From Chromatiales bacterium (GTDB taxonomy: Bacteria; Pseudomonadota; Gammaproteobacteria; JAGRGH01): 64,000 bases of DNA. The stretch is taken from NCBI GenBank assembly GCA_020445605.1, contig JAGRGH010000003.1, forward strand, positions 62,001 to 126,000, read 5' to 3'. Position 1 is the first letter of the stretch. Every line of letters begins with the position of its first letter. Shown piece by piece: positions 32,606 to 42,036 of the stretch. Under the pieces are notes generated by a model. The model made no database searches, was not told the origin of the DNA, and was given only the letters and a program-made list of their open reading frames with translations. A program made the position numbers and the translations under genes.

Positions 32606-33111
32606 GGCAGGCGCTCCAGCGTGATGAAGCTGTAGCGGTGCGGGTTCTTCGCGTCGGCCGTGTGCGTCTCGCGCAGCGTCTCGCGCCACTGGCGGCGGTC
32701 GAGATCGGGAAACCAGGTGTCGCCCTGAAACGCCGCGTCGATTTCGGTCCGATAGATGCGCGTGGCGAGCGGCAGGGCCATCGCGTAGATCTGCGCGCCG
32801 CCGATGATCATGACCTCGGGCACAGCGCCGGCCGCGGCGAGTGCCGCATCCAGATCGATAACGACCACGGCGCCATCGGCGCGGAAGGCCGGGTTGCGCG
32901 TCACGACAATGTTCGTGCGCCGCGGCAGCGGCTCGCGCAGTGATTCGAAGGTACGCCGGCCCATGATCACCGGCTTGCCGATGGTCAGTTCACGGAAATG
33001 CGCCATGTCGGCGGGCAGCCGCCAGGGCAGGCCGTTGCGTGCGCCGATCAGCCCGTTGCGGTCGGTGGCCACGATCAGCGCGATACGTGTTCCGGTGGAA
33101 GTCTCCGACAT
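32602..33111 (-). CDS. folA: Dihydrofolate reductase
   Basis: 169 aa, usual length. IALIVATDRNGLIGARNGLPWRLPADMAHFRELT contains the substrate-binding N-terminal motif with the catalytic acidic residue (PADMAHF). VIMGRRTFESL and MIIGGAQIYAMAL are the NADPH-binding segments. It reduces dihydrofolate to tetrahydrofolate. It is divergent from the exported methyltransferase-like gene. Confidence 0.96.
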   Translation of the reverse strand: MSETSTGTRIALIVATDRNGLIGARNGLPWRLPADMAHFRELTIGKPVIMGRRTFESLREPLPRRTNIVVTRNPAFRADGAVVVIDLDAALAAAGAVPEVMIIGGAQIYAMALPLATRIYRTEIDAAFQGDTWFPDLDRRQWRETLRETHTADAKNPHRYSFITLERLP

Positions 33112-33182
33112 GAAGTAAATTTACACGGTCACCCGCGGCCGCACGAGCCATGCGGGGGCTGCCGAGCTGCCGGAGTACGTCG

Positions 33183-33869
33183 ATGCGCAATCTCGTGATC
33201 GGGCTGATGCTGAGCCTCGCGGCCGTGACGGCCGCGCGGGCGCTCGACGAGCAGAGTGTGCGTCCCGGCGTGAACAGGAATTACGAGAACCCCGACTTCG
33301 AGGCGTGGGCTGCGCGGTTCGAGCAGCCGCAGCGCGAGCTGTATGCGCGCCGCGCCGATGTGCTGGCCGCGAGCCGGGTGCGCCCGGGTATGGCGGTCGC
33401 CGACATCGGTGCCGGCACCGGTCTGTACACCCGCGAGTTTGCCGCGGCGGTGGGTCCGTCCGGCACGGTGTATGCCGTGGATATCGCGCGCTCGTTTCTC
33501 GACGGCATCGAGCGCCTCAACCGCGAGCGCGGCATCACCAACGTGCGCACGGTGCTGAACAATCCACGTTCGGTGGAACTGCCCGAGCAGTCGATCGATC
33601 TCGCCTTCGTCGCGGCGACCTACCACCACTTCGAGTATCCGCAGAGCACGCTCGCGTCGATTCGCCAGGCATTGCGCCCGCGCGGGCAGCTGATCGTGAT
33701 CGACTTCCGCAAGGCGCCGGGCGTGAGTTCGCCCTGGGTCATGCAGCATGTGCGCGGCGATCAGCGCCAGACGGTCGCGGAGATCGAGGCGGCGGGTTTC
33801 GAACTCGTCGAGGATCTGCTGTTGTTGCGCGAGAACTTTTTCCTGCGATTCCGCCCGCGCGGCAAGTGA
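33183..33869 (+). CDS. Exported class I SAM-dependent methyltransferase-like protein
   Basis: 228 aa from ATG 33183, with a GGAG site about 8 nt upstream. The first 20 residues (NLVIGLMLSLAAVTAARA) form a signal peptide. The rest is a complete class I methyltransferase fold: VADIGAGTGLYTREFA (motif I), TVYAVDIARSFL, IDLAFVAATYHHFE and LRPRGQLIVIDF. A periplasmic SAM-dependent enzyme is paradoxical because SAM is cytoplasmic, yet such proteins recur in proteobacteria. A start at 33150 would mask the signal. Substrate unknown. Confidence 0.82.
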   Translation: MRNLVIGLMLSLAAVTAARALDEQSVRPGVNRNYENPDFEAWAARFEQPQRELYARRADVLAASRVRPGMAVADIGAGTGLYTREFAAAVGPSGTVYAVDIARSFLDGIERLNRERGITNVRTVLNNPRSVELPEQSIDLAFVAATYHHFEYPQSTLASIRQALRPRGQLIVIDFRKAPGVSSPWVMQHVRGDQRQTVAEIEAAGFELVEDLLLLRENFFLRFRPRGK

Positions 33870-33879
33870 TGCTTCAGGC

Positions 33880-34647
33880 GTGTGCACGCTGATCATCGCT
33901 TTACGTCCGGGTCACGACTGGCCCGTCGTGCTGGGCGCAAACCGCGACGAGCGCATCGAGCGCGAATCGCGCCCGCCCGCTCGCCACTGGCCGGATCGCA
34001 GCCAGGTCGTCGCCGGGCTGGACACGGTCGGCGGCGGCAGCTGGCTCGGCGTCAGCGACTGGGGGCTGGTCGCCGCGGTCATGAACCGTTCCGGCACGCT
34101 CGGGCCGCAGGACGGCAAGCGTTCGCGCGGCGAGCTCGTGCTCGAAGCGCTGGAACACCCGGACGCGCGCAGCGCCGCGCTGGCCCTGGTCGACCTGAAT
34201 CCCGCGGCCTACCGGCCGTTCAACCTGTTCGTCGCCGATGCGGCTTCCGCGCACTGGCTGCGGCTCGTGGAGGGTGGTTCGAAAGTCGAGGCGATGGCGC
34301 TGACGCGCGGCGTGCACATGCTGACCGCGCGCGATCTGAACGACACACACGATGCGCGCATTCGCGTGCACTTGCGGCGGTTGCGGTCCGCGGCGCTGCC
34401 CGACCCCGACCGTGACGACTGGTCGGACTGGCAGCGGCTGCTGGCCTCGCGCCTGCATGCGGAAAGCGACGGGCCCGGCGCGGCCATGTGTGTCGGACCG
34501 CACGACGGCTTTGGTACCGTGTCGAGTGCACTGGTCGCACTGCCGCGGCATACGGTCGGCGACATCCGGCCGCGCATGCTGTATGCACCGGTCGCCCCCG
34601 AGTCCGGCGATTGGCGAGCGATTGATTTGACCGCGGCACGCGTTTGA
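33880..34647 (+). CDS. NRDE (TANGO2-like) family protein
   Basis: 255 aa. The start (GTG at 33880) gives the family hallmark M-C-T-L-I, with Cys2 as a candidate N-terminal nucleophile after Met removal. ANRDERIERESRPPARHW carries the NRDE motif, and GGSWLGVSDWGLVAAVMNR follows as in TANGO2. Human TANGO2 is linked to haem or lipid metabolism; the bacterial role is unclear. It follows the methyltransferase-like gene by 10 bp. Confidence 0.87.
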   Translation: MCTLIIALRPGHDWPVVLGANRDERIERESRPPARHWPDRSQVVAGLDTVGGGSWLGVSDWGLVAAVMNRSGTLGPQDGKRSRGELVLEALEHPDARSAALALVDLNPAAYRPFNLFVADAASAHWLRLVEGGSKVEAMALTRGVHMLTARDLNDTHDARIRVHLRRLRSAALPDPDRDDWSDWQRLLASRLHAESDGPGAAMCVGPHDGFGTVSSALVALPRHTVGDIRPRMLYAPVAPESGDWRAIDLTAARV

Positions 34648-34698
34648 TCTTTCCTCCTGTGAGACCGGTTCCAGGAAGTATGTTCTGAGGAGTTACGC

Positions 34699-35580
34699 AT
34701 GATTCGTTCCGTTGCTTTGATTGCGGCATTCGTCGCGACCGGTGTCTTCGCCCAGGGCTACGAGCCGCACCAGAACCCGATCGGCGCGAGTGCCTGGTGG
34801 TGGGATGCCGCGTGGTGGGACAGCGGTCAGCTCGCAGCGGCCGATTCGCATCCGCTGCGCACCGGGTGGGTCGAATACCCGAGTGGTGAAACCAATGTGC
34901 CGGCCATGGTCGTGCGCCCCGACGACGACCAGCGCTACCCGGCGGTGCTGTATCAGCACGGCCGCCGCGGGCTGGACGATCTCGTGCAGGGGCAGGTGCG
35001 ACGCATCGCCGCGCGGGGTTTCGTCGTGCTCGCGCCGGACCTCTACAGCGCGCACTTCATCGAAAAGCTGCCGATCGAGCACGATTACTCGATCGAGGCC
35101 GACGTCGCGGCGGGTCTCGACGTACTGCTTGCGCGTGATGATGTCTCGACCACGCGCGCCTGTCTTGCGTCGCACACTCGTGGTGGCTACATGACCCTGA
35201 AGGCCGCCGTGACCCACGGGCGGCAGGACGATGCGGCGGTGTGTTACGTGTCCTGGTATCCGCACTGGCAGGACCCGAACGCGCCCGAGGCGATGCAGGT
35301 CTATCGCTACGCGACCGAGGTGGACTCCCTGAAGCTGCCGGTCATGATCTTCATTGGCGAGCAGGAACAGTACCAGCGGCGCCGCTCCATCGAGACCGGC
35401 ATTGATGCGCTGAAGGCGCTGGGGCGTGATGCGACGCTGATCGTCTACCCGGGCGTCGGCCGTGGCTTCGACTTCCGCCCGCCGAACGTGCGTACGTTTG
35501 CGGATGATCTCGCCGCGAAAGATGCCATCACACGCGCCGCGACATTCATCCGCTCACATCTGGCGGCACACGCCAAATGA
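34699..35580 (+). CDS. Exported dienelactone-hydrolase-fold protein lacking the usual catalytic residues
   Basis: 293 aa with signal peptide (SVALIAAFVATGVFA) and GAGGAG ribosome site 7 nt before ATG. The alpha/beta-hydrolase core of the DLH family is clear (YPAVLYQHGRRG, VLAPDLYSAHF, ADVAAGLDVL). The nucleophile elbow, normally G-x-C/S-x-G-G, reads S-H-T160-R-G-G. The late histidine, normally GxxHGF, is Arg255 in GVGRGFDF. It may therefore be non-enzymatic or use a different mechanism. The true activity is unknown. Confidence 0.8.
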   Translation: MIRSVALIAAFVATGVFAQGYEPHQNPIGASAWWWDAAWWDSGQLAAADSHPLRTGWVEYPSGETNVPAMVVRPDDDQRYPAVLYQHGRRGLDDLVQGQVRRIAARGFVVLAPDLYSAHFIEKLPIEHDYSIEADVAAGLDVLLARDDVSTTRACLASHTRGGYMTLKAAVTHGRQDDAAVCYVSWYPHWQDPNAPEAMQVYRYATEVDSLKLPVMIFIGEQEQYQRRRSIETGIDALKALGRDATLIVYPGVGRGFDFRPPNVRTFADDLAAKDAITRAATFIRSHLAAHAK

Positions 35581-35721
35581 CCCACTGGTCGAGCATGTTT
35601 CGCCGGGTGCCCACCGCGCACGGGAGCGGTCGGTTTTGAACCGCAAAGGCGCAAAGATCGCCGAGGGAATTCGTGGGGTCGCAGGGTGCCTGCCGCGCAC
35701 CGTGTGTGCGGGAGACGCGAA

Positions 35722-36525
35722 ATGATCTACCAGATGGTTTCACACAGCGGAGCGGGCTTGTTTGCCACGAGAATGCCGGCCGGCATTTTTTCGGCGCTTG
35801 GTGGATTCGACCTGAGATTCACCAACAGTGATCACCATGTCAACCAGATGATCGTGGGTGGCGTGACCAGCGGCCGTTCACTGGAGGATTACGACAGCTA
35901 CCTGATCGGTCTCAGTGACGGCGATTCAAACGATCCACTGGGTTCGGGCGACCCCATCTCCGCGTGGGCCAAGTGGGTGAATCTGGGGGCCCGCCCGACC
36001 TTCGCTGCAAGCGGCCGAAGCAACGGCCGCGGCAGGGCAACGGTGCGCATCCCCGAGCTGAACGACGACGAGCTGTTCGTCCTGCGCGGATTCTCGATCA
36101 TGGGCGCACGCGGCCGGAACCACCACCTGCGTCAGCTGGGTGTCCGGCACCTGCGTCGCAGCCACAGCATAGAGGTCAGTTTCGCGGACGATTCGGCAGG
36201 CGATGACAGCTTCAGTTTCAGCGTTCTGTACACCGTGGTGCAGCATGCCCGCTTGACGGGCACACGCATCACGCCGCATTTTTTTGGCCCCTTTTCCACC
36301 ACCTTCGTTTTTACCGAGCAGACCACGACGCCCAAGCCCGTGCGGGGCTTTTCCCTGTTGTCCGGATTTCATTTCGAGTTTGACGATCACGATCATCAGT
36401 TTCGGCGCATCACCATCGACCCGGTGAGCCACACGGCGTTTGAGGTGTGGTTTACCGACGATGAGCGTGACAACCGTGTTTCCGCAAGCCTGGACTATGT
36501 GCTGATGATGGGCTACATCGCCTGA
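35722..36525 (+). CDS. Unknown protein made of three approximately 93-residue repeats
   Basis: 267 aa, no signal peptide. The same pattern occurs three times, starting near residues 27, 122 and 214: a GF-turn, a His-rich loop (SDHHVNQ, RNHHLRQ, DHDHQFR), then a strand with acidic turn (GLSDGDSND, VSFADDSAGDD, VWFTDDERDN) and a Tyr-containing strand. The regular spacing suggests a three-bladed or three-lobed beta fold such as a beta-trefoil or lectin-like module. I do not recognise the family. The start at 35722 has GGGAG upstream. Confidence 0.65.
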   Translation: MIYQMVSHSGAGLFATRMPAGIFSALGGFDLRFTNSDHHVNQMIVGGVTSGRSLEDYDSYLIGLSDGDSNDPLGSGDPISAWAKWVNLGARPTFAASGRSNGRGRATVRIPELNDDELFVLRGFSIMGARGRNHHLRQLGVRHLRRSHSIEVSFADDSAGDDSFSFSVLYTVVQHARLTGTRITPHFFGPFSTTFVFTEQTTTPKPVRGFSLLSGFHFEFDDHDHQFRRITIDPVSHTAFEVWFTDDERDNRVSASLDYVLMMGYIA

Positions 36526-36566
36526 ACGGGCGGCAGGCAACGCGGGCCTCCGGCGGCGCGAACGCG

Positions 36567-37592
36567 CTATGCGCCGCGCAGCTTGCGACGCAAGCCGCGT
36601 AGCAAACGCCTGGCCATCGATGTTTCCTCAGGTCGTTTGATCCAGTCATTGTTTACACGGCGCGACAGATAGATATCACAGTTGCTGCACGGCAGGTCGT
36701 CGCGATGGGGCGCCTGCCCCATCAGCATCCTGCGCGCATATTCGATCTTCTCGCCGGAGAGCGCCTGCTGCAGGCCGTCCTCCATGGCGTTGCCGCCAAA
36801 GTCGCCCCAGAAATTGCGACAGCAACCGAGCACCTTGCCGTCCCAGTTGATCTGCGGTTCATCCCAGAGCTGCAGACAGATGCCGGCCATGTAGTCGCGC
36901 CCGTTGCGCGCCTTGAACGCCGCTCGGGAGGGAACGCCAAATTCCCCGGTTGCGACTTCATCGCTCCATGGGGATAGCTTCTCGTCCCAGGACAGCTTCG
37001 GACGGAATTGCATGTCGAGTGAGCGGGCAAACGATCTGGCCGCTTCCAGCTCATGCTCGTTGTGGCCAAACAGGATGAACTGCCAGCGCAGTTTCGGATA
37101 CGGCGATCGATACTGCGCCTTGTAACGATTGATGGTTTTGATATTGCGGATCACCGTGTCCAGGTCTCCGCCCACACGGTACCTTGCGTAGCTCGACTGG
37201 CTGACGCCATCGATGGAGCAGGTCATTCGTCTGACCCCATACTTGACGACGCCCTCCAACACCTCTTCGCGCACATTGTTGAGGTTCACTCCATTCTCGG
37301 CCGAGACGTGGACGCCTCTGGTGTGCGCGTACTCGAGAATGCTCAGTAGCTGTGGATTGAGGAAGATCTCGCCGTAGTTGGACAGCTCGATTTCCCTGAG
37401 CCACGGGCTTTCATCGACCAGCTTGCGGAAATCCTCCAAACGCAGGAATCCGTTGCCAATGGTTGGCAAGATCGCCTTGCTTGCCGTGGGGCAGGAGGGG
37501 CACTTGAGCTGGCAGGCCGAGCAGGCTTCGAGCCGGATTTTCGGGTAGGTACGGCGGGACAAGGGTCTTTCCACAATCTGCACCGATTCCAT
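36567..37592 (-). CDS. Radical SAM/SPASM domain protein
   Basis: 341 aa from ATG 37592. The radical SAM cluster motif is C-x3-C-x2-C in ACSACQLKCPSC (near residue 25-36), followed by IELSNYGEIFLNP and a TIM-barrel pattern with TCSIDGVSQSSYARYRVGG. The C-terminus has SPASM-type cysteines: GICLQLW, GKVLGCCRNFWGDFGGN and LPCSNCDIY. SPASM proteins modify peptides or act on carbohydrates and lipids. No substrate peptide is identifiable, so the function is open. GC is lower than in neighbours. Confidence 0.85.
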   Translation of the reverse strand: MESVQIVERPLSRRTYPKIRLEACSACQLKCPSCPTASKAILPTIGNGFLRLEDFRKLVDESPWLREIELSNYGEIFLNPQLLSILEYAHTRGVHVSAENGVNLNNVREEVLEGVVKYGVRRMTCSIDGVSQSSYARYRVGGDLDTVIRNIKTINRYKAQYRSPYPKLRWQFILFGHNEHELEAARSFARSLDMQFRPKLSWDEKLSPWSDEVATGEFGVPSRAAFKARNGRDYMAGICLQLWDEPQINWDGKVLGCCRNFWGDFGGNAMEDGLQQALSGEKIEYARRMLMGQAPHRDDLPCSNCDIYLSRRVNNDWIKRPEETSMARRLLRGLRRKLRGA

Positions 37593-37607
37593 CAAACCGG
37601 TTCGTAG

Positions 37608-37624
37608 GGTGCGCACCGCGCACC
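37608..37624. repeat. Small GC-rich palindrome upstream of the radical SAM gene
   Basis: GGTGCG (37608-37613) and CGCACC (37619-37624) form a 6-bp stem with a 5-nt loop, 15 bp upstream of the radical SAM start. It resembles the short GGTGCGCACCGCGCACC palindromes scattered in some proteobacterial genomes. Only one clear copy is seen in this window. Confidence 0.35.
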
Positions 37625-37653
37625 ATTTGCGCTCAGTGGGTCGCCCCGGTGAC

Positions 37654-38091
37654 TCAGGGCAGCAACAGCCGCCCGCCGGGCTTGAGTTCGCCGGGGCAGT
37701 AGCCCTGCGCGATGGCGCGTGAGTACCAGTATTCTGCTTCGGAGAAATCCGCGGGCATGCCGATGCCGGCCTCGGTCAGGGCCGCGAGTTCGGCCTGTGC
37801 ATGGGGATTGCCGCGTTCGGCGGCGATGCGGTACCACTCGATCGAGCGCTTGCGGTCAGCGTCGACACCGAGCCCGCGCTGGTAGGCAAAGGCCAGGAAC
37901 ATCGCGGCCTCGCCGCTGCCGGCCCCGGCCGCGCGTTCGAAGGCCGGAATGGCCACGGCGTGATTGCCGCGGTTGAACTCGCGCACGGCGGCGTCAAGCC
38001 CGTCGGCGCCCGCGGGCTGCGTCGCGAGCAGGGCCAGCGCGAGCGTCAGCGCGCCAGTTCGTCGTCGCGGTAGTGCACGTCGCGCCAGCAT
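37654..38091 (-). CDS. Sel1-like repeat protein, exported
   Basis: 145 aa. A signal peptide (GALTLALALLATQPAGA, preceded by a basic start) is followed by about three Sel1/TPR-like repeats: AIPAFERAAGAGSGEAAMFLAFAYQRG, SIEWYRIAAERGNPHAQAELAALTEAG and AEYWYSRAIAQG. Sel1 repeats mediate protein-protein contacts. Its 5' end overlaps the preceding small gene by 46 nt, which makes the exact start slightly uncertain. Confidence 0.75.
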   Translation of the reverse strand: MLARRALPRRRTGALTLALALLATQPAGADGLDAAVREFNRGNHAVAIPAFERAAGAGSGEAAMFLAFAYQRGLGVDADRKRSIEWYRIAAERGNPHAQAELAALTEAGIGMPADFSEAEYWYSRAIAQGYCPGELKPGGRLLLP

Positions 38092-38267
38092 TGTGGCAGC
38101 GCCTCGCCGGATGGAAAGACGAGAGCAGACTTCCCGAACTTCTCGGCGTCCTGCATCTCCTCGCCGTAGTGGTAGCGCCCGACGATGTTCGGGTGGTTCG
38201 GGTTGAACAGGTCGGCGAGGCTCAGGACCTCGACCAGATGGCCGTTTTCGCGATGCTTGAGAAACAT
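38046..38267 (-). CDS. Small conserved protein (often labelled acetyltransferase)
   Basis: 73 aa. The start MFLKHRENGHLVEVLSLADLF and end FPSGEALPQCWRD match a family of short conserved proteins of pseudomonads and relatives, often misnamed acetyltransferase although too small for that fold. Function unknown. AGGAG lies 7 nt before the ATG at 38267. It lies 25 bp after the bolA-like gene. Confidence 0.78.
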   Translation of the reverse strand: MFLKHRENGHLVEVLSLADLFNPNHPNIVGRYHYGEEMQDAEKFGKSALVFPSGEALPQCWRDVHYRDDELAR

Positions 38268-38292
38268 GATCGTTCTCCTGCCGTGAGCGCGT

Positions 38293-38526
38293 TTATGGCT
38301 GCTCCTCAGGAGTATAGGTCTTGAACGACAGGGCGTGCAGGCGGCCGCTGGCGATTTCGGCGTTGACGGTCGCGTAGACGAGCCGCTGGCGCGCGACGGC
38401 CGAAAGCCCGGCGAAGGCGGGGCTGACGACGACGGCCTCGAAGTGGCTGCCGTCGCCGCTGACGGTAACCTCACAATCGGGCATACCGGCGCGGATCAGG
38501 TCTTCGACTTCCGATGGTTCCATCAT
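38293..38526 (-). CDS. BolA/IbaG family protein
   Basis: 77 aa. VEDLIRAGMPDCEVTVSGDGSHFEAVVVSPAFAGLSAVARQRLVYA is the BolA fold, with the conserved SHF..VVVS..F strand-turn and the RQRLVY helix; the end HALSFKTYTPEE is typical of the short IbaG type. These proteins partner with monothiol glutaredoxins in iron-sulfur trafficking. The start overlaps the MBL hydrolase stop by 4 nt. Confidence 0.9.
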   Translation of the reverse strand: MMEPSEVEDLIRAGMPDCEVTVSGDGSHFEAVVVSPAFAGLSAVARQRLVYATVNAEIASGRLHALSFKTYTPEEQP

Positions 38527-39217
38527 GAATGTTTGCCTCCGGGTTCGGCGTCATACGGCTCGTGGCGCACGCGGTCGTGCACGTGCATGCGGTAGTTCAC
38601 GAACGCGGCGCGTTCGTCGAAGTGCATGAAGGGATTGCCGGCGCGCTCCTCGGCGATGGTCGAGGTCGGCGTGACCGAGTAGTTGTGCCCGGGGCGGATG
38701 ACCGTATCCGGCGTCTGTTCGGCAGCCAGCCGGCGCAGGGTGTCGAACATCTGGTTGGGGTCGCCGCCGGCGAGATCGCAGCGACCGCAACCGAACACGA
38801 ACAGGGTGTCGCCCGTGATCAGGTCGCGACCCAGCCGATAGCAGGCCGATCCCGGAGTGTGGCCCGGCGTGTGCAGCACCTCGATCTCGGTATCGCCCAG
38901 GGCGATGCGGTCGCCGCCGTGGTGCAGGGTGGGCAGGTCCGTGTGCCGTCCCCAGAATTGCGCCTCGGCCTTCAGCAGATGCAGTCGTGGGTCGGCGTGC
39001 GCGCGCAGCGCGTCGATGCCGTTGATGTGATCGTGGTGGCTGTGGGTGAGCAGGATGTCGGTGATGCGGAGGTCCTGCTCGCGCGCCAGCCGCTGGATCG
39101 CTTCGACCTCCCAGGCCGGGTCGACCACGGCCGCGCGACGACTCGCGATGTCTTCGATGACGTACACGAAGTTCGCCATCGGGCCGAGTTCAAGCGTATG
39201 CAGTTTGTAGCTGGCGC

Positions 39218-39221
<4 letters not shown>
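38523..39221 (-). CDS. Metallo-beta-lactamase-fold hydrolase, glyoxalase II-like
   Basis: 232 aa. The HxHxDH zinc motif is present ([16 protein letters not shown]), with the other metal ligands in [12 protein letters not shown] and [14 protein letters not shown], and a late RPGHNYS. The layout resembles hydroxyacylglutathione hydrolases of the YcbL/GloB group, which hydrolyse thioesters such as S-lactoylglutathione. The exact substrate is not assigned. It overlaps prfC by 4 nt. Confidence 0.88.
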
Positions 39222-40801
<1,580 letters not shown>

Positions 40802-40843
40802 GGGATACTTGTCGGCGGCGTACGCGGCGCGCACGATACCACC

Positions 40844-41182
40844 ATGGGTTATGTCATCGGTTTCGGACTGCTGCTCGCACTCGTCTGGTTTTGGCTCGAC
40901 AGTTTGCGTGCGCGCGAGATTGCGACGGGCATCGCGCGCGAGTGGTGTTCGCGTCACGACCTGCAGCTGCTCGACGAGACCGTCGCGCTCGCGCGGCTGC
41001 GACTGGCCCGCGACGACGGCCAGCGGCTCGTCCCGGCGCGTCGCTACGGGTTCGACTACACCACCGGTGGGGGCGCTCGGTTTACCGGGTCCATCGACAT
41101 GGTCGGCCGGCGATTCGCCGCGTTCGACTGGGGCAATGGCGAATCGATCATCAATTCCACGGCGCAGAAAGAGCGCGCGTAG
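40844..41182 (+). CDS. DUF3301 family protein
   Basis: 112 aa. An N-terminal helix ([22 protein letters not shown]) is followed by a short cytosolic domain with [24 protein letters not shown] and [11 protein letters not shown], the DUF3301 pattern. Function unknown. It is divergent from prfC, with 42 bp between starts. Confidence 0.85.
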   Translation: MGYVIGFGLLLALVWFWLDSLRAREIATGIAREWCSRHDLQLLDETVALARLRLARDDGQRLVPARRYGFDYTTGGGARFTGSIDMVGRRFAAFDWGNGESIINSTAQKERA

Positions 41183-41191
41183 CGGGACACC

Positions 41192-41458
41192 AGGGCCTGT
41201 TCACACTACGCGTGACGCAGCGACGGTGGCCGTTGTTGTGGCCAACAAGGCGCTGTGAGCGCAGTGTACTTGACGTACATCAGCGAACCGCAACGCGGTT
41301 GGACACCACAACGGCCCCGTCCCGCGGGGTTGCGCCCCAAAATCCGTCATGCTGTGTTGCTCGTCGTTCATTTAGGCACGCTAAACCGCTCTCCTCGCGC
41401 CTTGCCTGACGGATTTTGGGGCAGCAACGCTGCGCCAAGCGTAGTGCGAACAGGCCCT
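41192..41458. repeat. 267-bp MITE-like element (family C), full copy
   Basis: The termini are inverted repeats of about 20 bp differing at one position (AGGGCCTGTTC[A/G]CACTACGC). Inner inverted segments, GCCCCAAAATCCGTCA and its near-complement TGACGGATTTTGGGG, let the middle fold into a long hairpin. There is no coding capacity. It directly abuts the family B element on its right, and the junction reads CTAG. A partial copy lies at 53241-53270. Confidence 0.8.
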
Positions 41459-41612
41459 AGGGAAGCTCTGATCAATCCATCCCGAATTGCCAGAGCTTTG
41501 AGCCCGAAAAAGTGCGATTTTTCGTTTTCTTTCATTTTCAATGTGTTACACCCGTTGAAAATGGCGGCACGTCCATGTGCCGCAGGAAACTCTGACAATT
41601 CAGAGTTTCCCT
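41459..41612. repeat. 154-bp MITE-like repeat, long copy (family B)
   Basis: It shares 82 of 85 positions with the element at 20311-20395 but has an extra central 69 bp (about 41497-41565). That block contains two A/T-rich hairpins: CGAAAAA/TTTTTCG and CATTTTCAA/TTGAAAATG. CTAG borders both ends. On the right, CTA at 41611-41613 is the stop codon (TAG) of sspB on the minus strand. Confidence 0.82.
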
Positions 41613-42003
41613 AGCGCACCAGTTTCAGGTTCGGTTTGCCGCGCGCCGGCGTCGAGTCGCCGTCGTCCGGGCCGCCCTCGGGCGGCGGTTCACTGCCGTC
41701 CGGCGGGAACACCATGCCTTCGCCGTTCTCGCGTGCGTAGATCGCGCGCACGGCGGTCACCGGTACCTGTATGTCGCGCGGCTGGCCGCCGAAGCGGGCG
41801 CGAAAGGTGATCCAGTCATCGCCAAGCACCAGGGCGTGCACGGCGTTGGGTGCGATGTTCAGGATGATCTGGTCGTCCTTCACGAACTCCGCCGGCACGA
41901 CCGTGCCCGCAACGCTGGCGTCCACCACCAGATGCGGCGTGGCGTCGTTATCGAGGATCCATTCGTTGAGTGCGCGCAGCAGGTAGGGGCGGCTCGAGGT
42001 CAT
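41611..42003 (-). CDS. sspB: ClpXP protease specificity-enhancing factor SspB
   Basis: 130 aa. The substrate-binding domain (RPYLLRALNEWILDNDATPHLVVDA, ILNIAPNAVHALVLGDDWITFRARFGG) is followed by an acidic flexible linker and the C-terminal ClpX-docking tail GKPNLKLVR. It delivers ssrA-tagged proteins to ClpXP. Its TAG stop is formed by the edge of the adjacent repeat element, yet the essential tail is intact. It follows sspA by 33 bp. Confidence 0.95.
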   Translation of the reverse strand: MTSSRPYLLRALNEWILDNDATPHLVVDASVAGTVVPAEFVKDDQIILNIAPNAVHALVLGDDWITFRARFGGQPRDIQVPVTAVRAIYARENGEGMVFPPDGSEPPPEGGPDDGDSTPARGKPNLKLVR

Positions 42004-42036
42004 CGTGCGGGCGCGCCCGGCGGCGCGCGGCGGTCA

